From positions 160,595,753 to 160,659,752 of the forward strand of contig NC_133123.1 in the NCBI RefSeq assembly GCF_033568475.1: a DNA stretch of 64,000 nucleotides, given 5' to 3'. This document shows, one piece after another, positions 1-12,475 of this stretch (its first letter is position 1; every line of letters starts with the position of its first letter). Source of the DNA: Henckelia pumila. Lineage: Eukaryota; Streptophyta; Magnoliopsida; Lamiales; Gesneriaceae. The notes beneath the pieces are model-generated. The model saw only the letters and a list, made by a program, of their open reading frames with translations. It made no database searches and was not told the origin of the DNA. A program made the position numbers and the translations under genes.

Positions 1-69
1 AATGACATATCAGGCAAGTTGAAATATTTGACTATGCTCAGGTGCTTTTATCTGATTGTAAACACATAC

Positions 70-3000
70 CAACGTAAGCAAAGAAGATACAATACAGGGC
101 ACCCACGATAGATGTTGGAATTGAAGCAAAGACAGCTCCAAATTTCCCTGCAGACACATTTTTCTCATTATGGCGCATTTTGCAAGCAAAAGAATGAGAT
201 TTCATCAGAAAGACTTGTGCACGCCGGGAAAGTTTTACCGAGAACAGAGAAGAAAAGCATGAATCCAGCAGATATCTGGACCACCCTTCGACTGCCAACA
301 CGTGTCAGTGCTAACAGGCCAGCATTCTCACTGAAGGGAAGCACAGAAAGACAATATCTTATGGCCTGAAAAAATTCTTAGTAGTAACCTTGAAGCAATT
401 TTAGTGACAATCTTACATAGATACTGAAGATCCATTGGCAGTTCCAAACACTCCCGATAATAAGATTGCAACGCCCTAACATACATTTGGAGGTTGAAAG
501 AGAAATCAGGTTCTTCAAACTCTTTTCAAGGAATTTGTTGAGATAATCTGACCTTTTTGACAAGTGAGATTGATGTTAAGATGCATGGTTTACCTGCCAG
601 CCTACTCCACGGCTGAGAATAGATGGTGGCAACGGGGTTGCACTGGCATATCTGGACACCGCAATAAAGCCACCAGTTGACTGCATATAACCATTGACAA
701 CATGTTTAAGCAAAAGCAAGTTAACCATTTCTCGGCACGTCTGCCTGAATGAAAATATCAGTCTCCATGCACTGAAGACAATAAAGAAAGGAGAATCTTG
801 AAGAGAAGTGAAAAAGGTAGACCTCCACAAGAGCAACAAATGCAGCCATCATCATAGCGAAGGCTTCACCAGCATCAAATGAAGGTGCTCCCCATTGAAA
901 GGGATATGGAACTCGAATCCTGCACATGCAAACCAGCGATGATGATCATGAATAGAATTTTGTATCCTATTCGCTATATGTAAGTGACAATCAAGTATTC
1001 TTCACAGATGGATTTTATAGTGATAGTTTCTTCAGAACCGTGTGATTATATGAAACGAGCATAGAGTAAAACCAGTGAAAATAATATTACAATCAACAAG
1101 AAGAAGCCCGAGCTTACCAAGGAGCGGCATCAATAAGTCCAGCACGATCAGTTCTGCAACTTACTTGGGTCTTTGGTGGCCTCCCATTGTATGCACCACC
1201 CACGGTAAGTAGGTGAGCATAAATCCACACGATTACCACAGAGAACAACACAGCAAATCTGTCAAATATATGTTTTCCTGGACGTATGAGATGAACCAAG
1301 TACTGCAGAAACCACAATTACATGAGTATAAAAACTTGTCGTAATGGACAAACAAAGCAAAAATAGCCAAAATCAACTATCTGCTGGTACTTCTATCTAA
1401 AATTATGAGCTTTGTAGAGGAAAACCTTATGTAGAATTGTTCTCATAGATTATTAACAAGAACTTTTGTCAGACGTATAGGTTTGATTTTTACCTGAGAG
1501 AAAAGAACCAATAGAATGAGTTGTGGCAACCCAATTTCAATACATTTGGCAACCTGTTAGCACATGGAAAGGTCAAACACACTGGTTTATCATAATCAAA
1601 GGCAATATTCAAGTTAGAATTGGCCATACCACAGGAAAACCAAACTCATAGAGCCCAAAACCAACAAGAGAAACCAAAGGAACAACTGAGATTGGACTCA
1701 GAAATCTGCACCATTGTTAAACAAGTTGGATAGGTAATAAAGGAAGACTGGGAGAGAGAAAGTATTAAAGAGAAAATGCCATGAGCTAATCGTCAAAATT
1801 GTTTGCTAAGGATGACGGACATGCAAATTTGAATCTATGACATGGATGACACAATAATTTGAATTGTATCTTAAATAATTTTTGTGGCCAAACTGCAAAA
1901 TTCAATGAGTCTACATTCATATCGAGTACATAATTTAGACAAACCTTGCAACATTGCGCCAAAGCCCACTGAAACCTAGAACTATCTGAATGGTCGATGC
2001 AACAATATATGCACCCTGGGTCGCCCGCATTATTTTCTTGAACTTCTGCACGGTCATTTACAGTAAAACATGTATCAGGCGGAAAACGGAGTAAAAAGCA
2101 TTGATGTAAACCACTTGATGCTAGTGGAGTTATGTAATATTCGATCAGAAGACAGAAATGGGATCAGATCACTAACCGATGAAGGGTCAGGATCACTCCA
2201 TCTACCAGATAGAATAATTGAAATTGTGGGAGCAACAAAGGTGTATGACCCTCCAATCACAGCAGGTAATCTGGTTCCAAACCATGTTTGCAACAGTGTG
2301 TTCAGACCAGCAACGAAAAGCAGAGTCTGAATAACTTTTGCTTTCTCCTCCTGAAGAAAGGCAAGTGAATTAAGATATGTCAAAAAACAATATATTAGAA
2401 TTTCAGATATGGAACTGTGTAAAAGTATTCTATGGCCTCACATATCCTCCTCCCATTTGAGGAACCAGGGCAGTGGGTATGATGACTGTTGTGCCAAGCA
2501 TAACAAGATAATGTTGGAACCCTAGAAGGATGGCCTCCGCTGCAAAACAATAACAGCATTCTGTCAAAAAAGCCCACACCTTACTTTTATGTATGCATCT
2601 CAATAACTAAAAAGTCATTATAATAATTATATAACGTTTCGATGTTAAATGATCGGAGTAAATTGGTCACAATAATTCTCAAGGTCACGGAGAAAGAAGT
2701 CTTTGTATCATCATTATACCACACAGGAGGATAATAGCGAATGTAGCTCTTAAATCAAATTATATGTCGAAATATTTAGGGGTCATGTTTCCTCAATGTG
2801 ATCAAAATAAGAATTGCTATGATAAATTGAATGAACAGGAAACCATAAACTGGACCGGAACAGTCTACAATAACTCCTTAAGAAGTTTCAGAGTAGCCAG
2901 CAAGGTACATTAAACCCCACACAACCTTCAAAACTAAGCTGCTTACAAAAGAATATTGAATGGCATATATTCAAGCATCAGTTCACGGAAAGCAAATCGA

Positions 3001-3691
3001 AGTACACTTTAATTGTAGAATATACTACTATCTCACTCAGAGAATCAAAAAGGGCAAGATAATGTAGAATAACCTTAAAAGAGTAGGACAAACAGAACAG
3101 GCGCCACAAAATTTAGAACACAACAAATACTAAGTGACCGCACAATAATATACAACAAGTATATATAAACTGAAAAGCAAACAAGTAGCTTTATCCTAAT
3201 ATTCTTTAACAAACACGCTCTATCATCTCGCCCCCACAAAACCACAAATTCATTGGTCCCGGAAGCCTGAAGCCATGGTCTAACATTAGATGTGAGAGAG
3301 TGGCCTAAGTTCAATAACTTTACCATAGCTAAAAATTGGATACTATCCATGCTCTTAGTATTTCAGCCAAATTACTTAAATTTTCCTTTCAGATCCAATG
3401 AGGAGAAGAATAACAAATACTTGGCAACATGAACGGTGAAAAAAAGAAAAAGACCCAAGTACTCCCACCAGCTAAAAGTGAAAACTATGGTTCAAGGAAT
3501 CAAGAAGCACTTTATACCAACTCTGAAAGCTCAAAATGTAGAATATACTGGAAAAAGAAGAGACAGTATCAAAAACACTGACGCCATGGAGGAGGGCTGG
3601 TGATGCAATAAGAAACATTGGGAAGCTGATCTTTGGGTATATGTGGTGCTGGCTCATCTGCTTTTGGTCCTGGAGCTCCTCCTCCTGCCAT
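70..3691 (-). CDS. NAT6: Nucleobase-ascorbate transporter (NAT6-like), 5' part, 12 exons, runs off left edge
   Basis: Membrane permease of the nucleobase-ascorbate (NCS2/xanthine-uracil) family, which moves purines, pyrimidines or ascorbate across membranes. The substrate of this copy cannot be told. Exons on the minus strand, 5' to 3': 3691-3583, 2539-2442, 2350-2177, 2045-1945, 1705-1630, 1553-1494, 1302-1118, 919-823, 680-594, 475-417, 330-239, 147-70. All junctions are GT/AG and phases agree, giving about 405 residues of a family length near 530. The N-terminus begins MAGGGAPGPKADEPAPH, as in plant NAT6 proteins. The QH motif lies in GFQHYLVML (exon 2), and the NAT signature ENAGLLALTRVGSRR is in exon 11. 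Exon 12 ends in FFAYVG, and the final exons lie beyond base 1. The start is the first ATG matching the family. The isoform name is by resemblance. Confidence 0.93.
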
Positions 3692-4598
3692 TTTCTTATA
3701 AAACAATGTGTCTCTTTGTACCTTTTATATCTGTAAAATCATACAAGAGAAACAGTTTTCAAGATTCTTCGTCAGGATCCCAATTCAGAAAATGCAAAAT
3801 GCAAAGCTCCCCCGAATCTGCAACCACTCTTGTAAATAAATGAACTCTTAGAAAAAAATTGAAAATACATCAGAATCGTGAACAAAAATGCAAGTTTATG
3901 AGCACCCAAGGAAGTTAGATTCAAGAAAAATAAATGGCTCAAAGAACACGAAATAAGAGCAGTACATTTAATGCGTAAGTTTCAACCATACAACACAACT
4001 TTTCTTGTAAACCATAAATACAAGTTAAGACCACAGTGACAGGGGAAGGAGGAAAGACAGCAGAATGAAACGGTAACTCTTGTGGTTTTGTGTTATTAAT
4101 AAGTGTAATAATCCCAACAAATTAAGAGTAAATAAGAGAATCCCATAAAAGAACATGGAAGAAAGAAGATACCTAATTGTGAAATGTGGAAGCTTTTCAA
4201 GAAGCAAAAATCAAGAAAGCATGGAAAAGTGAACTCAGGTCAGTAAAATCAAAAGACCCCACCTCAAGAAAAAGTTTCTTTTTCCAGCATTAAAAGAGAG
4301 CAAGAGAGAGAAGAAAATGGGGGGAAAGGAGGGAACTTTACAAAAAGTTGGCAATGGCAATGGCAATGTGTGTGTTCTTGCACGAAGGCAAGAAAAAGAA
4401 GCCTGGATAAACAGTGAGCAAGAAAAGTGTGAAGATGAAAAAGTTACAAAAATGGCTCAAATATTTGTACTGGAAAACCCCTTCCTCTGTTTCTTGAACA
4501 GCTCCAGCCTCCACTCTAGAAAATGTAAAGCGGAGAAGCACAAACTGAGGGGAAATGGGAATCTTCGATAAAGTAGAGTTTGATGGTACCCAACCATA

Positions 4599-4607
4599 AA
4601 ATTTATA
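4599..4607 (-). promoter_or_regulatory. Candidate TATA box of the NAT6-like gene
   Basis: TATAAATTT on the minus strand, followed downstream by a purine/pyrimidine-biased stretch (about 4300-4560) typical of a plant 5' leader. The distance to the ATG at 3691 is about 900 bases, so a leader intron is likely, but its boundaries were not resolved. Confidence 0.35.
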
Positions 4608-4699
4608 ATAATAATAATAATGGTGATAAAAGTATATTTTAAGGCTTTATTTAATGTTTTCTTGCCATGTTTGCCTCCTTCCCGCATTTACTCATCAAT

Positions 4700-6142
4700 G
4701 CAAATGAATTTTTTGAACCAGCTCTCTTCTTGTTATTGCTATGCTGGTAAAAAAGGAACTTGAGGAAAATAGACATCATGTGTGTTTTGTTGTTAAAATT
4801 AGTCTTTTTTTATATCAGCATGGGTGGATTAGGATTTTTGTCCGAGACAGAGAACCAGAGATAATATATGTGTATATATATAAAATCATCACGTAACAAA
4901 ATTTGAAATATAATAAGTTTAACTGATATTGTTATATTTCGAATTTAACTCACAATTGACTCTTACGACTTGACATTTTATGGAGATAGCCGGTAATAAT
5001 TTCATTCCATAAGCTAAGAGTTAAGTAATATATCTTTTTTTAATATGTTATAGTATTATTTCTCCTACAAACAATAATTTAAAAAACAGATAGCAACCTA
5101 TTATTCACTGAAAAATCTCATTATCCTGTGAACATTGCACACTTTTAAACAAAATTAAATTGTTTTTAGAAACAAAGGTACATTTTCCTCCTCATGCAAA
5201 TGAATCGCGCCTCAAATTATTCTTTCAATTGACACACAGAACGCTAAAATTGGCTTCTAGATCATTAGATTCATTTTTTGTATAATTTCAATTTCAAAAC
5301 ATTTTAGTTATTTCATATCACCAAAATTTCAGAGTGACAGTTGCATCTTAATGGAGTCGTTCATGCTAAAGAGATAACTATTAAAAAATAAACAAACATA
5401 TATAGTAAGACCGTACGTCTAAAAAACAATCCACAAAAATAAGCAAAATCCATGAAGTAATTGAAAATTGCTGAAATTTCTGTGTGTGAGAGTTTAATTT
5501 TAATTATATTATAGTACTATATAAAATAATATTAACCCAACATTATATTTATTTTTTTTATTTTTTTTTTTGAAGAAACATTATCTTTATTTGTAAGCAA
5601 CAACTAATTGAGACTAGCATGGCTACTTTCTTTGCATTGCTTGCATTTCACTTTATGTGGTAAAAAAGTTAAAAGCTGCTTTATCTTATCTGATCGGTGT
5701 GGGTAACAAAGCACATTGCAAAAAAATGTTAATCAACCAATATACTTTAATTTTATGATTAAGATTTATTTGGTCTCAAAATTAGCCAATCAAGCCATCT
5801 AAATAATTGTTTATATTTCTGTGACCATGGCTTTTTCCCCCAATAAAGTATACCTCTATTTAAAAAAAGTGGTAATAGCCTACCGAGGCAATAAATATGA
5901 GCATTGAGAATTTTTTTTCGTCATATTAATTTGATATCATCTTTGATCAGAAGCTACGTTACTTTGACCAAATCTAACCGAAAACTCGAAACGATGCCAC
6001 GGATTCTAGCCGATAAAGGTAGTATTTTGAAAAGTTTTTAGGAAGCATTTATCATTTTTTCTTCACAAAATTAAAAAGATGAGGAGTGCTTGTGGAATCT
6101 CTCCAAAACACTACCAAACTCAGATAGAAAATGATAGATAAA
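4700..6142. other. AT-rich intergenic DNA, no gene seen
   Basis: Upstream flank of the NAT6-like gene. No open frame of recognisable family, no RNA gene and no clear transposon ends were found. Confidence 0.6.
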
Positions 6143-6269
6143 GGTTGGGTTACACATTGCACTTGAAATTACAAAATCATCTTTCTACTTTATTTGAAAA
6201 AAATATTTCCAAAATATATTAAAGATAGTTATGTAATTTCAAGTACAATATATAATTCAACGTGTAACC
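6143..6269. repeat. Short inverted repeat, MITE-like hairpin
   Basis: The left arm begins GGTTGGGTTACACATTGCAC, and the right arm ends in the near complement (ACGTGTAACC). The shared inner core is TGTAATTTCAAGT/ACTTGAAATTACA around a loop of roughly 50 bases. No target duplication was identified. Confidence 0.5.
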
Positions 6270-7032
6270 TTTCGTGTACATGTTGTATTCATCCAACTCA
6301 AATAATGCCGCCGATATATAAATCACCCCGGTATCCCATAAGTCATAACAACCATCATCATGACGAAAGTATGAATTTTTATGTAATTAACTACTTTAAT
6401 TTGACCGCGGAAAAATTCCATGAATGGTGAAAATTGGGATAATTATGTTCAAAGGGTCATTGTGTGATTAGTATTATTGTCGAGAATGGATGAATTTGAC
6501 CAATTATTAAAATATAATAATATTGGTACGTATATTCAAAGTGGAATAATGGGGATACCGAAATGCATGGGGATAATTGGACTTTGGGATACCAAACAAA
6601 CAACACCGACACTTTCTTTTCACTTTTCCCAAATAAATCGATTGCAACTTGCATCACCATAATCCACTTAATTTAATTCGAATTAATTGTGAAATTTTCT
6701 TTTATAATTATATAGAAATTTAATTAAAATATAAGTCGTTTTTTTTAAAATTAAAATATTGCTGGATATTTAGGGTCTTGTTTGGGTGAAAAGATTTAAA
6801 ATTTATGTTAGGATTTTACATTTTGGATGTTTAAACTCTTAAGTCAGCCGAGCTCTTCAAGAATTCCCAATGAGCCTGAAAAACTACGGCAGCTCTCTGT
6901 CTTGAGAATATTTATGAATACAACAGAAAATGATGTTATCACCGTAAGTACGTTGATTTTGATACGGATTTTATAAATGGGCCTTAATTTATTTAGCGAA
7001 ATGATTATTTTTTTTCTATCAACTTGTCCATT
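6270..7032. other. AT-rich intergenic DNA, no gene seen
   Basis: Only short unsupported open frames occur on either strand; nothing recognisable. Confidence 0.6.
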
Positions 7033-7262
7033 TTTTTGATACATTAATATTTCAAATTTTGGTTTTATTACATTGACTTTTAATTTTTTATTATTTGGTT
7101 CAATTGTTGACGTGACATCGTGATATGTCGGTATTTTTCGATGTCATGTCATCATTTTCTAATGTCATATCAGTATTTTTTAGTGTTACGTTAGTAGTTG
7201 AACCAAAATAGCGAAAAACTAAAAGTTAATGTACCAAACATTAAAAATTATTGGATCAAACC
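7033..7262. mobile_element. MITE-like inverted-repeat element
   Basis: Two arms of roughly 75 bases face each other. The left arm includes ACATTGACTTTTAATTTTT and ends at TTGGTTCAATTGTTGACG. The right arm is its diverged complement (CGTTAGTAGTTGAACCAAAA). The centre repeats ATGTCAT-like words. The right side abuts a run of about 20 A. Superfamily and target duplication were not determined. Confidence 0.55.
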
Positions 7263-7926
7263 CAAAAAAAAAAAAAAAAAAAATTGCTTAAAAAAAATTT
7301 CCCATTTATTTATCCTCGATTTACAAACAGATATTAATTTTTAAAAAATGAAATAATTGTACTCGTACTTTGAAAGGGAGGGGGCCCAGGCTTCAGGTTC
7401 ACCAGGGTTTAGGCAACAAATGTGGTAATTAATTTTGGTAGTTGAATACACTTTTCATCTTTATCATCCCAACCACGACCCTAGTTCATTGTCATGGTTT
7501 TATGCTATATTAGCCATCTATTGAGGCAAGAACGAAATATATTTACACAATTATAATGACTTCAAAAAAATATTATAGTATTTTTTCGCTCGCGTTCTTT
7601 TAAAGAAGACTCGTTTTCAGAGGCAGTCCTGAAAGAAGCGAATCCCTGAACAAAACTAAAATATACGTTATCTTGCATTAACTCAAAAAATCAAATATAT
7701 ATTGAGAAACATTAATTAAATATCGTAGTCAAAATAAACCAAAAATGCAATTGAAAACTAGATATCAAGAATAATGTTTTACATAATTTCTCAAAATAAC
7801 TTATTAAACAATCAATATTACGTAAATGCACTACTCTAGCATTTTTCTAAACAAAGTCGTCACTCGTCAATTATATCGTCATATGAGAAAATATCATCCA
7901 ATATAGTTTTTCGAGTAAAATATATA
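7263..7926. other. AT-rich intergenic DNA
   Basis: Starts with an A-run (7264-7283). No gene or clear repeat ends recognised. Confidence 0.5.
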
Positions 7927-8092
7927 TTATCAAGTTTCAGTGGTAGAACTACATGGTCCTGAAATGGTGCGACCGTCCCCTCTCAAATTATAAATTTTTT
8001 TAGTATTATATACATAATATATCTTTTAAATATAAATTTATTTGTGCGACCGCTTCTTTGAAATTTTTTTTAAAAAAAACTTAGTACTATAT

Positions 8093-8692
8093 GGTTGCGT
8101 TTACTTGGTGAGATGAGATTACATGTGATAAATCATACTAGAAGTATTAAAATGATTTTGAATGATGTGGAATACTGGTTGATAAAAAATAACATGTTTA
8201 CTTTGAGTTATTAATTTTGGGATTGAAACAATGATTGATGGACGAATTACAATTATACCCTCCACCTATGTTAAATAATCTTATGTTTAATTTTGTATTC
8301 ATATATAATTTGGATTTGATTATTTTTTTAATATTGTAAATTATTATTAATTCACAATCGAGTCATTTTCACGTATCAAAATTATTGGATATAAAAATAT
8401 GTATTGTTTTAAAATAGTTAAAATTGATAAATTGAGTTATAAAAGAGAGAGAAAAATTGGGAAGGAAACAAATGAATTAAAGAAGGATAGATTAGGATTT
8501 TTGTAGGGTTTTTTTCACAATTATTGTTCATGATATGTTATACCATATATAATTAAGGATTATTTATCCCATGAAATAAGGTTGAATGACGGGCTTTGAG
8601 ATTTGAAGAGAATTGATTTTTTTTAAAGTAAACAATGGATGAGATTGGATTAACAATCTCATCATATGGTTATCAAGCCAAGTAAATACACC
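8093..8692. mobile_element. Nested non-autonomous DNA transposon (about 600 bp)
   Basis: The ends are inverted: GGTTGCGTTTACTTGG on the left and CCAAGTAAATACACC on the right. Further inside, GAGATGAGATT pairs with AATCTCATC. A direct repeat CTATAT flanks both sides (8087-8092 and 8693-8698). It encodes no protein and sits inside the hAT remnant, so it arrived later. The superfamily was not settled. Confidence 0.65.
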
Positions 8693-8913
8693 CTATATAT
8701 AATATATTTTAGAATGTTGATTTAATTTTATATTGATTAGGATGATCTTTGAAAAATAAAATAATAATAAATTTATTTTAGACTATAATAGATTTGACAG
8801 TATGCTTTGTATTGGCTCGTATTTGTTTTTTGGAAAACGAAATGTCTTTTATGCTTGAATGTGACATGAGAAATTTGATTTAGTTTACTCATTTTTATCC
8901 ACCTGATTTTTTT

Positions 8914-9286
8914 TTGATGGATTTAATGCATCTTGAGTATCAACTTCATGACTTTATTTTAGACATGCGAAGTAACAATCAATTCTCTAAGGCTGCGGGG
9001 AATAACGAGCATGCTAAAATGATGTTTCAATCAAATAAAGATCGATTATATCATTTGATATATTTACTTTTAAAGTTAACAGTATTATTACTTGCTGCAA
9101 CTGCTACCGTAGAGAGTGTTTTCAACAATAAAAATAATCAAAATATCACCTCGTAATCGGTTGGGAGATAATGTGTTAGATGATTGTTTGATACCATATA
9201 TTGAGCGTGATGTGTTTGATACAGTTAATATTGAAACTATTATTCAATATTTTCGAAATATTAAATTTTGGAGTGTGTTATTGTAA
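8914..9286 (+). pseudogene. hAT transposase C-terminal fragment (dimerisation region)
   Basis: A short frame contains LTVLLLAATATVESVF, the conserved start of the C-terminal dimerisation region of plant hAT (zinc-finger MYM type 1-like) transposases. A frame change near 9150 leads into a second segment with GDNVLDDCLIPYIERDVF and a final FWSVLL before a stop at about 9286. The N-terminal zinc finger and catalytic core are missing. It cannot encode a working transposase. Confidence 0.75.
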
Positions 9287-9603
9287 AAATATATGAAATT
9301 AATATATGACTTTTTATTATATTTGTGTTGTAATAATTTTTTTAATTTATTGAATTCGCCCCTCCTGGTTGAAAATCTTGGGTATGCCACTGTTATCAAC
9401 AGACTCAACACATGCAATCTCTCTTAACTCAATGTGGTTCTTGATTAGTAAGATTTCAATTATTTCAAAAAGCAAAAGACGAAACACTATTCTTGAATCC
9501 ATTCTCTCTTTAAACAAAACAACCCATAAATCTTATTAAATTTATTCAAAACATTGAACTTAATTAACTAAAACCCTATAATTTTGAAGAATTGTCTTAC
9601 AAG

Positions 9604-10138
9604 TAGAACTGTCAAACGAGCCAACCCATAGCGGGGCGGGGCGGTCCACCAAAAACCCACCTTTTGGCGGGTCGATGGCGGGCCGACCCACTATCCTGGC
9701 GGGCTCAAAATCCTCAACCCAACCCAACCCAAGGTGGGTTGCGGGTTAGGCGGGTCGGCCCGCGGGTTGAATCACAATAAATAAAAATAAATAAAAAATA
9801 TTATAATTAATTATAAAAATCATTTCATAAATAAATATTAATATAAACATATTAATAAAAATTTTAATTATTGATTTCAGGTGTGTAAATTTTATATAAA
9901 ATAATTAATACAAAAAAAATTCACAACTTTTATTAAAAAATACATATATAACAATAAAAATAAAATAAAATAATTAATTCTCTAGGCCCGCGGGCCAACC
10001 CGTGCGGGTCGCGGGCCTAGGCGGGTTGGCCCATCTAGGCCCACCTTTTGTTGGATTGAAAAAATTTCAACCCAACCCACTTAAATTGTGTGGCGGACCG
10101 GGCCAACTCGGCGAGCCTAACCCAAATTGACGGCTCTA
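9604..10138. mobile_element. hAT MITE with perfect 8-bp target duplication
   Basis: The terminal inverted repeats read TAGAACTGTCAA on the left and, on the complement of the right end, TAGAGCCGTCAA. CTTACAAG is repeated exactly at 9596-9603 and 10139-10146. GC-rich subterminal arms rich in GCGGG and GGCCC words enclose an AT-rich centre. No coding capacity. Confidence 0.85.
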
Positions 10139-10393
10139 CTTACAAGTAAAATCCATACATTCTTATAAAGAAAAAAAATCCCAAGTCATATTAATTTAAA
10201 ACACTCTCAACCAATTCAATTACATATGTTGATTCTCTATCGATTTTGAAATCGAGAACCAAGCAGCACAAATCTACTAAAAACAATACAAAAAGTGCGA
10301 CAAAGATGTGATAGCACGCAACAAAAATGGGTGATATATATTCGTTGTCACCCCCTTGAAAAAAATAAATAATTAGATAAATTGGGAGGTATT

Positions 10394-10620
10394 TGTTATA
10401 AATGAAAGCAATAAACTAACCAAATAAATAAAGAAACAAGTAATTCAATATATCAAAAGTATTACATGAGTGACCTATTTATAGGTACAAGAAATTCTCG
10501 GGTATGGTAACTATGATATTACAAGAAAGTGATATTATATTGATTCTTTACCATCTCCCGAAGATTTGATTATGATTTTCTCTGATCACCCAAATCTTTG
10601 ACATCCATAATATTGTAACA
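10394..10620 (-). repeat. 3' LTR of copia element 1
   Basis: Pairs with 16023-16249. On the element's own strand it begins TGTTACAATATTATGG and ends TATAACA. Confidence 0.88.
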
Positions 10621-10837
10621 CTCCCCCTTGGATGTCATTCGACGGATGTGCCTCGTTAAAACCTTATTAGGAAAAACCCAATGGGATAAAAACCTAGCGA
10701 AGGAAAAAAAGTACAACATCCCTCGTTATAACTCAACTGCCTCGTTAAAAAACCTTGTCATGAAAAACCACTTGGAAAAAATCATGGACAAGGGAAAAAG
10801 AGTGCAGTTTGGATTAACTCCCCCTGTTGCGAACATC

Positions 10838-11065
10838 ACTTGAAATCTCTAAGTCGCTGCATTACGATCTTGTACACCAATTTCTCAAAAGTTGATGTCG
10901 GCAATGATTTTGTGAAAAGATCGGCCAGATTATCACTTGAGCAAATTTGTTGAATTTAGTTGAGAAGTGCATGCCTATATCCTTCATAGATCTCCGGGAT
11001 ATTCCATCATAAGTAACAAGCATCCAGTTTGTCAATAAGATATCTGCATAACTAATCAATTGCAA
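10838..11065 (-). pseudogene. Copia pol remnant: RNase H C-terminus
   Basis: On the minus strand the stretch near 10950-10838 reads LADLFTKSLPTSTFEKLVYK followed by a stop, the standard end of plant copia polyproteins. A shifted frame upstream keeps an ISYADIL-like RNase H motif. Only scraps of the domain remain. Confidence 0.75.
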
Positions 11066-11431
11066 ATCACAAATATTAAAATAAAATAAGTCGCTTGTAC
11101 CATATACATATAAGATATAAAATTAATTGCATCCATTACTCCTAAATTTTGGACCATAGGTCCCAAAAACTCATGTTTTTTTATTGAGTTTAACTTTTCT
11201 TATATTCCAATATTTTAACTTGGTCAATCATGTCTACAACGACATTCATTAACAGATTTATGATCTAGATCATAACATTAAATGCCACATTATGGGCAAA
11301 CTTTATTGTCGACAATAATTTTCAATTGATTAAATCATTTCTCCGTTTCGACATAATTTATCGAGATCTCTTCATTTTCAAGTACTTGAACTTTTTCGGG
11401 GATTTGATCATCTACATTTCAGACTGATCAA

Positions 11432-11924
11432 TTAATGAATCATATTTTCAACATGAACATCTATATTATTGCTCATTTTCTTTCCGTGAATTTTTATCTT
11501 TGGATCCAATTTCTCTACCACGCTTGATTCGAGCTCGTTATTTGATTGTTCATCTAGAACATCCATATGTGCTGGAGCATTAGCAACTATTATGTGTGAC
11601 TTAGTTACCATTTTTCTCATTAAATGCATCAAGTAATTTACTTGCAATACCTTGCAAATGGACTATTCTTGAACCTCAAGTTCACATTCATTTGTCCGAT
11701 AATTAAAATGATGTAATGATGCATTCCAAGTTAATTGACTTGGTGATCTCATATTTTCTCCCCCTAATCATCGCATATGCAAATTTATTCTTAAGCTCTT
11801 GGCCAAAAGCTAGTTGTAAATGGGAGAATTCATGGTAACTAGTCAATTTGATGTGTATAAGTATTGCTATACACAAAATATCATATCCCCATAAATATCT
11901 GAGGAGTTTTGTTCTCATTATCAA
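11432..11924 (-). pseudogene. Copia pol remnant: integrase C-terminal part and linker
   Basis: Degenerate minus-strand segments resemble the end of the copia integrase (TSYHEFSHLQLAFGQE, about 11840-11780) and the acidic linker before reverse transcriptase (VANAPAHMDVLDEQ, about 11590). Frames are broken. The reverse transcriptase core was not found between here and 10838, so it appears deleted. Confidence 0.6.
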
Positions 11925-12199
11925 TGGTTAGCTATCATTGGAGACGCTTAACTAATAAATTCGCTAAACCATTTTGTATATGAACATTTGCAACAAGATG
12001 TTCAATAATTTTCCCAATTGACATACTACAATAGTCATTGAAAGTTTTGGGATGTAATTTCACCAGCATTATCAATAAAATCGTCTTAATATGAATTGCA
12101 AACATCAGTTTGCGATATGAAAGTAAACTGTAGTAGCCCGTGCCCTAATTGAGTAATTAAAGGATTAATGCTAATTAATTCAATTAGGTATCGGACGGA

Positions 12200-12470
12200 T
12201 CGGAAGCTCCGAAGGCACGATCGGAAGCTCCGAAGGAACGATCGGAAGCTCCGAACAGGATCGGAAGCTCCGATGAGCGATCGGAGGCACCGATGTTATT
12301 ACGTCAGGCATGACGTGTGGTTGGATTGGAAGCTCCGATCACCCCTATCCGGAGTCAACAAGTGATATTTTGACACGTGGCAGATCAGGATCTTCGGAAG
12401 CTCCGATGGCAGGATCGGACGTTCCGATCGAGGTTCGGACGTTCCGATCAAGGATCAGAAGTTCCGATCG
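12200..12470 (+). repeat. Array of about 10 palindromic TCGGA-N3-TCCGA units
   Basis: Units start near 12200, 12221, 12242, 12261, 12281, 12326, 12394, 12415, 12435 and 12455. The first units share TCGGAAGCTCCGA; later ones read TCGGACGTTCCGA or TCAGAAGTTCCGA. Each is a dyad of TCGGA and TCCGA around three bases. Spacing is about 20 bases in the first four. The array ends 5 bases before the LTR TATA box. Confidence 0.85.
12301..12379 (+). promoter_or_regulatory. ACGT-core (bZIP-type) motifs in the solo LTR
   Basis: ACGTCA at 12301-12306 and TGACGT at 12311-12316 form an inverted pair four bases apart. A perfect G-box CACGTG lies at 12374-12379. Such motifs are known bZIP binding sites in plant promoters. 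Use here is not shown. Confidence 0.5.
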
Positions 12471-12475
12471 TTGTC

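Larger units (their letters stand above)
7935..9394 (+). mobile_element. hAT transposon remnant, interrupted by a nested element
   Basis: The left end carries CAGTGG (7938-7943) and the right end carries the complementary CCACTG (9389-9394). The subterminal GGGGCG/CGCCCC-type words are typical of plant hAT elements. TTATCAAG (7927-7934) and TTATCAAC (9395-9402) flank it as a 7/8 direct repeat, but a 3-base offset on the left makes the exact boundary uncertain. It holds the 3' end of a transposase gene (8914-9286) and a 600-bp nested element. Confidence 0.6.

Noticed and set aside
12200-12470. Regular repeat array resembling a CRISPR array
   Set aside because: Units are 13-base dyads with spacers of only 7 or so bases, inside a plant LTR and next to a TATA box; not CRISPR.
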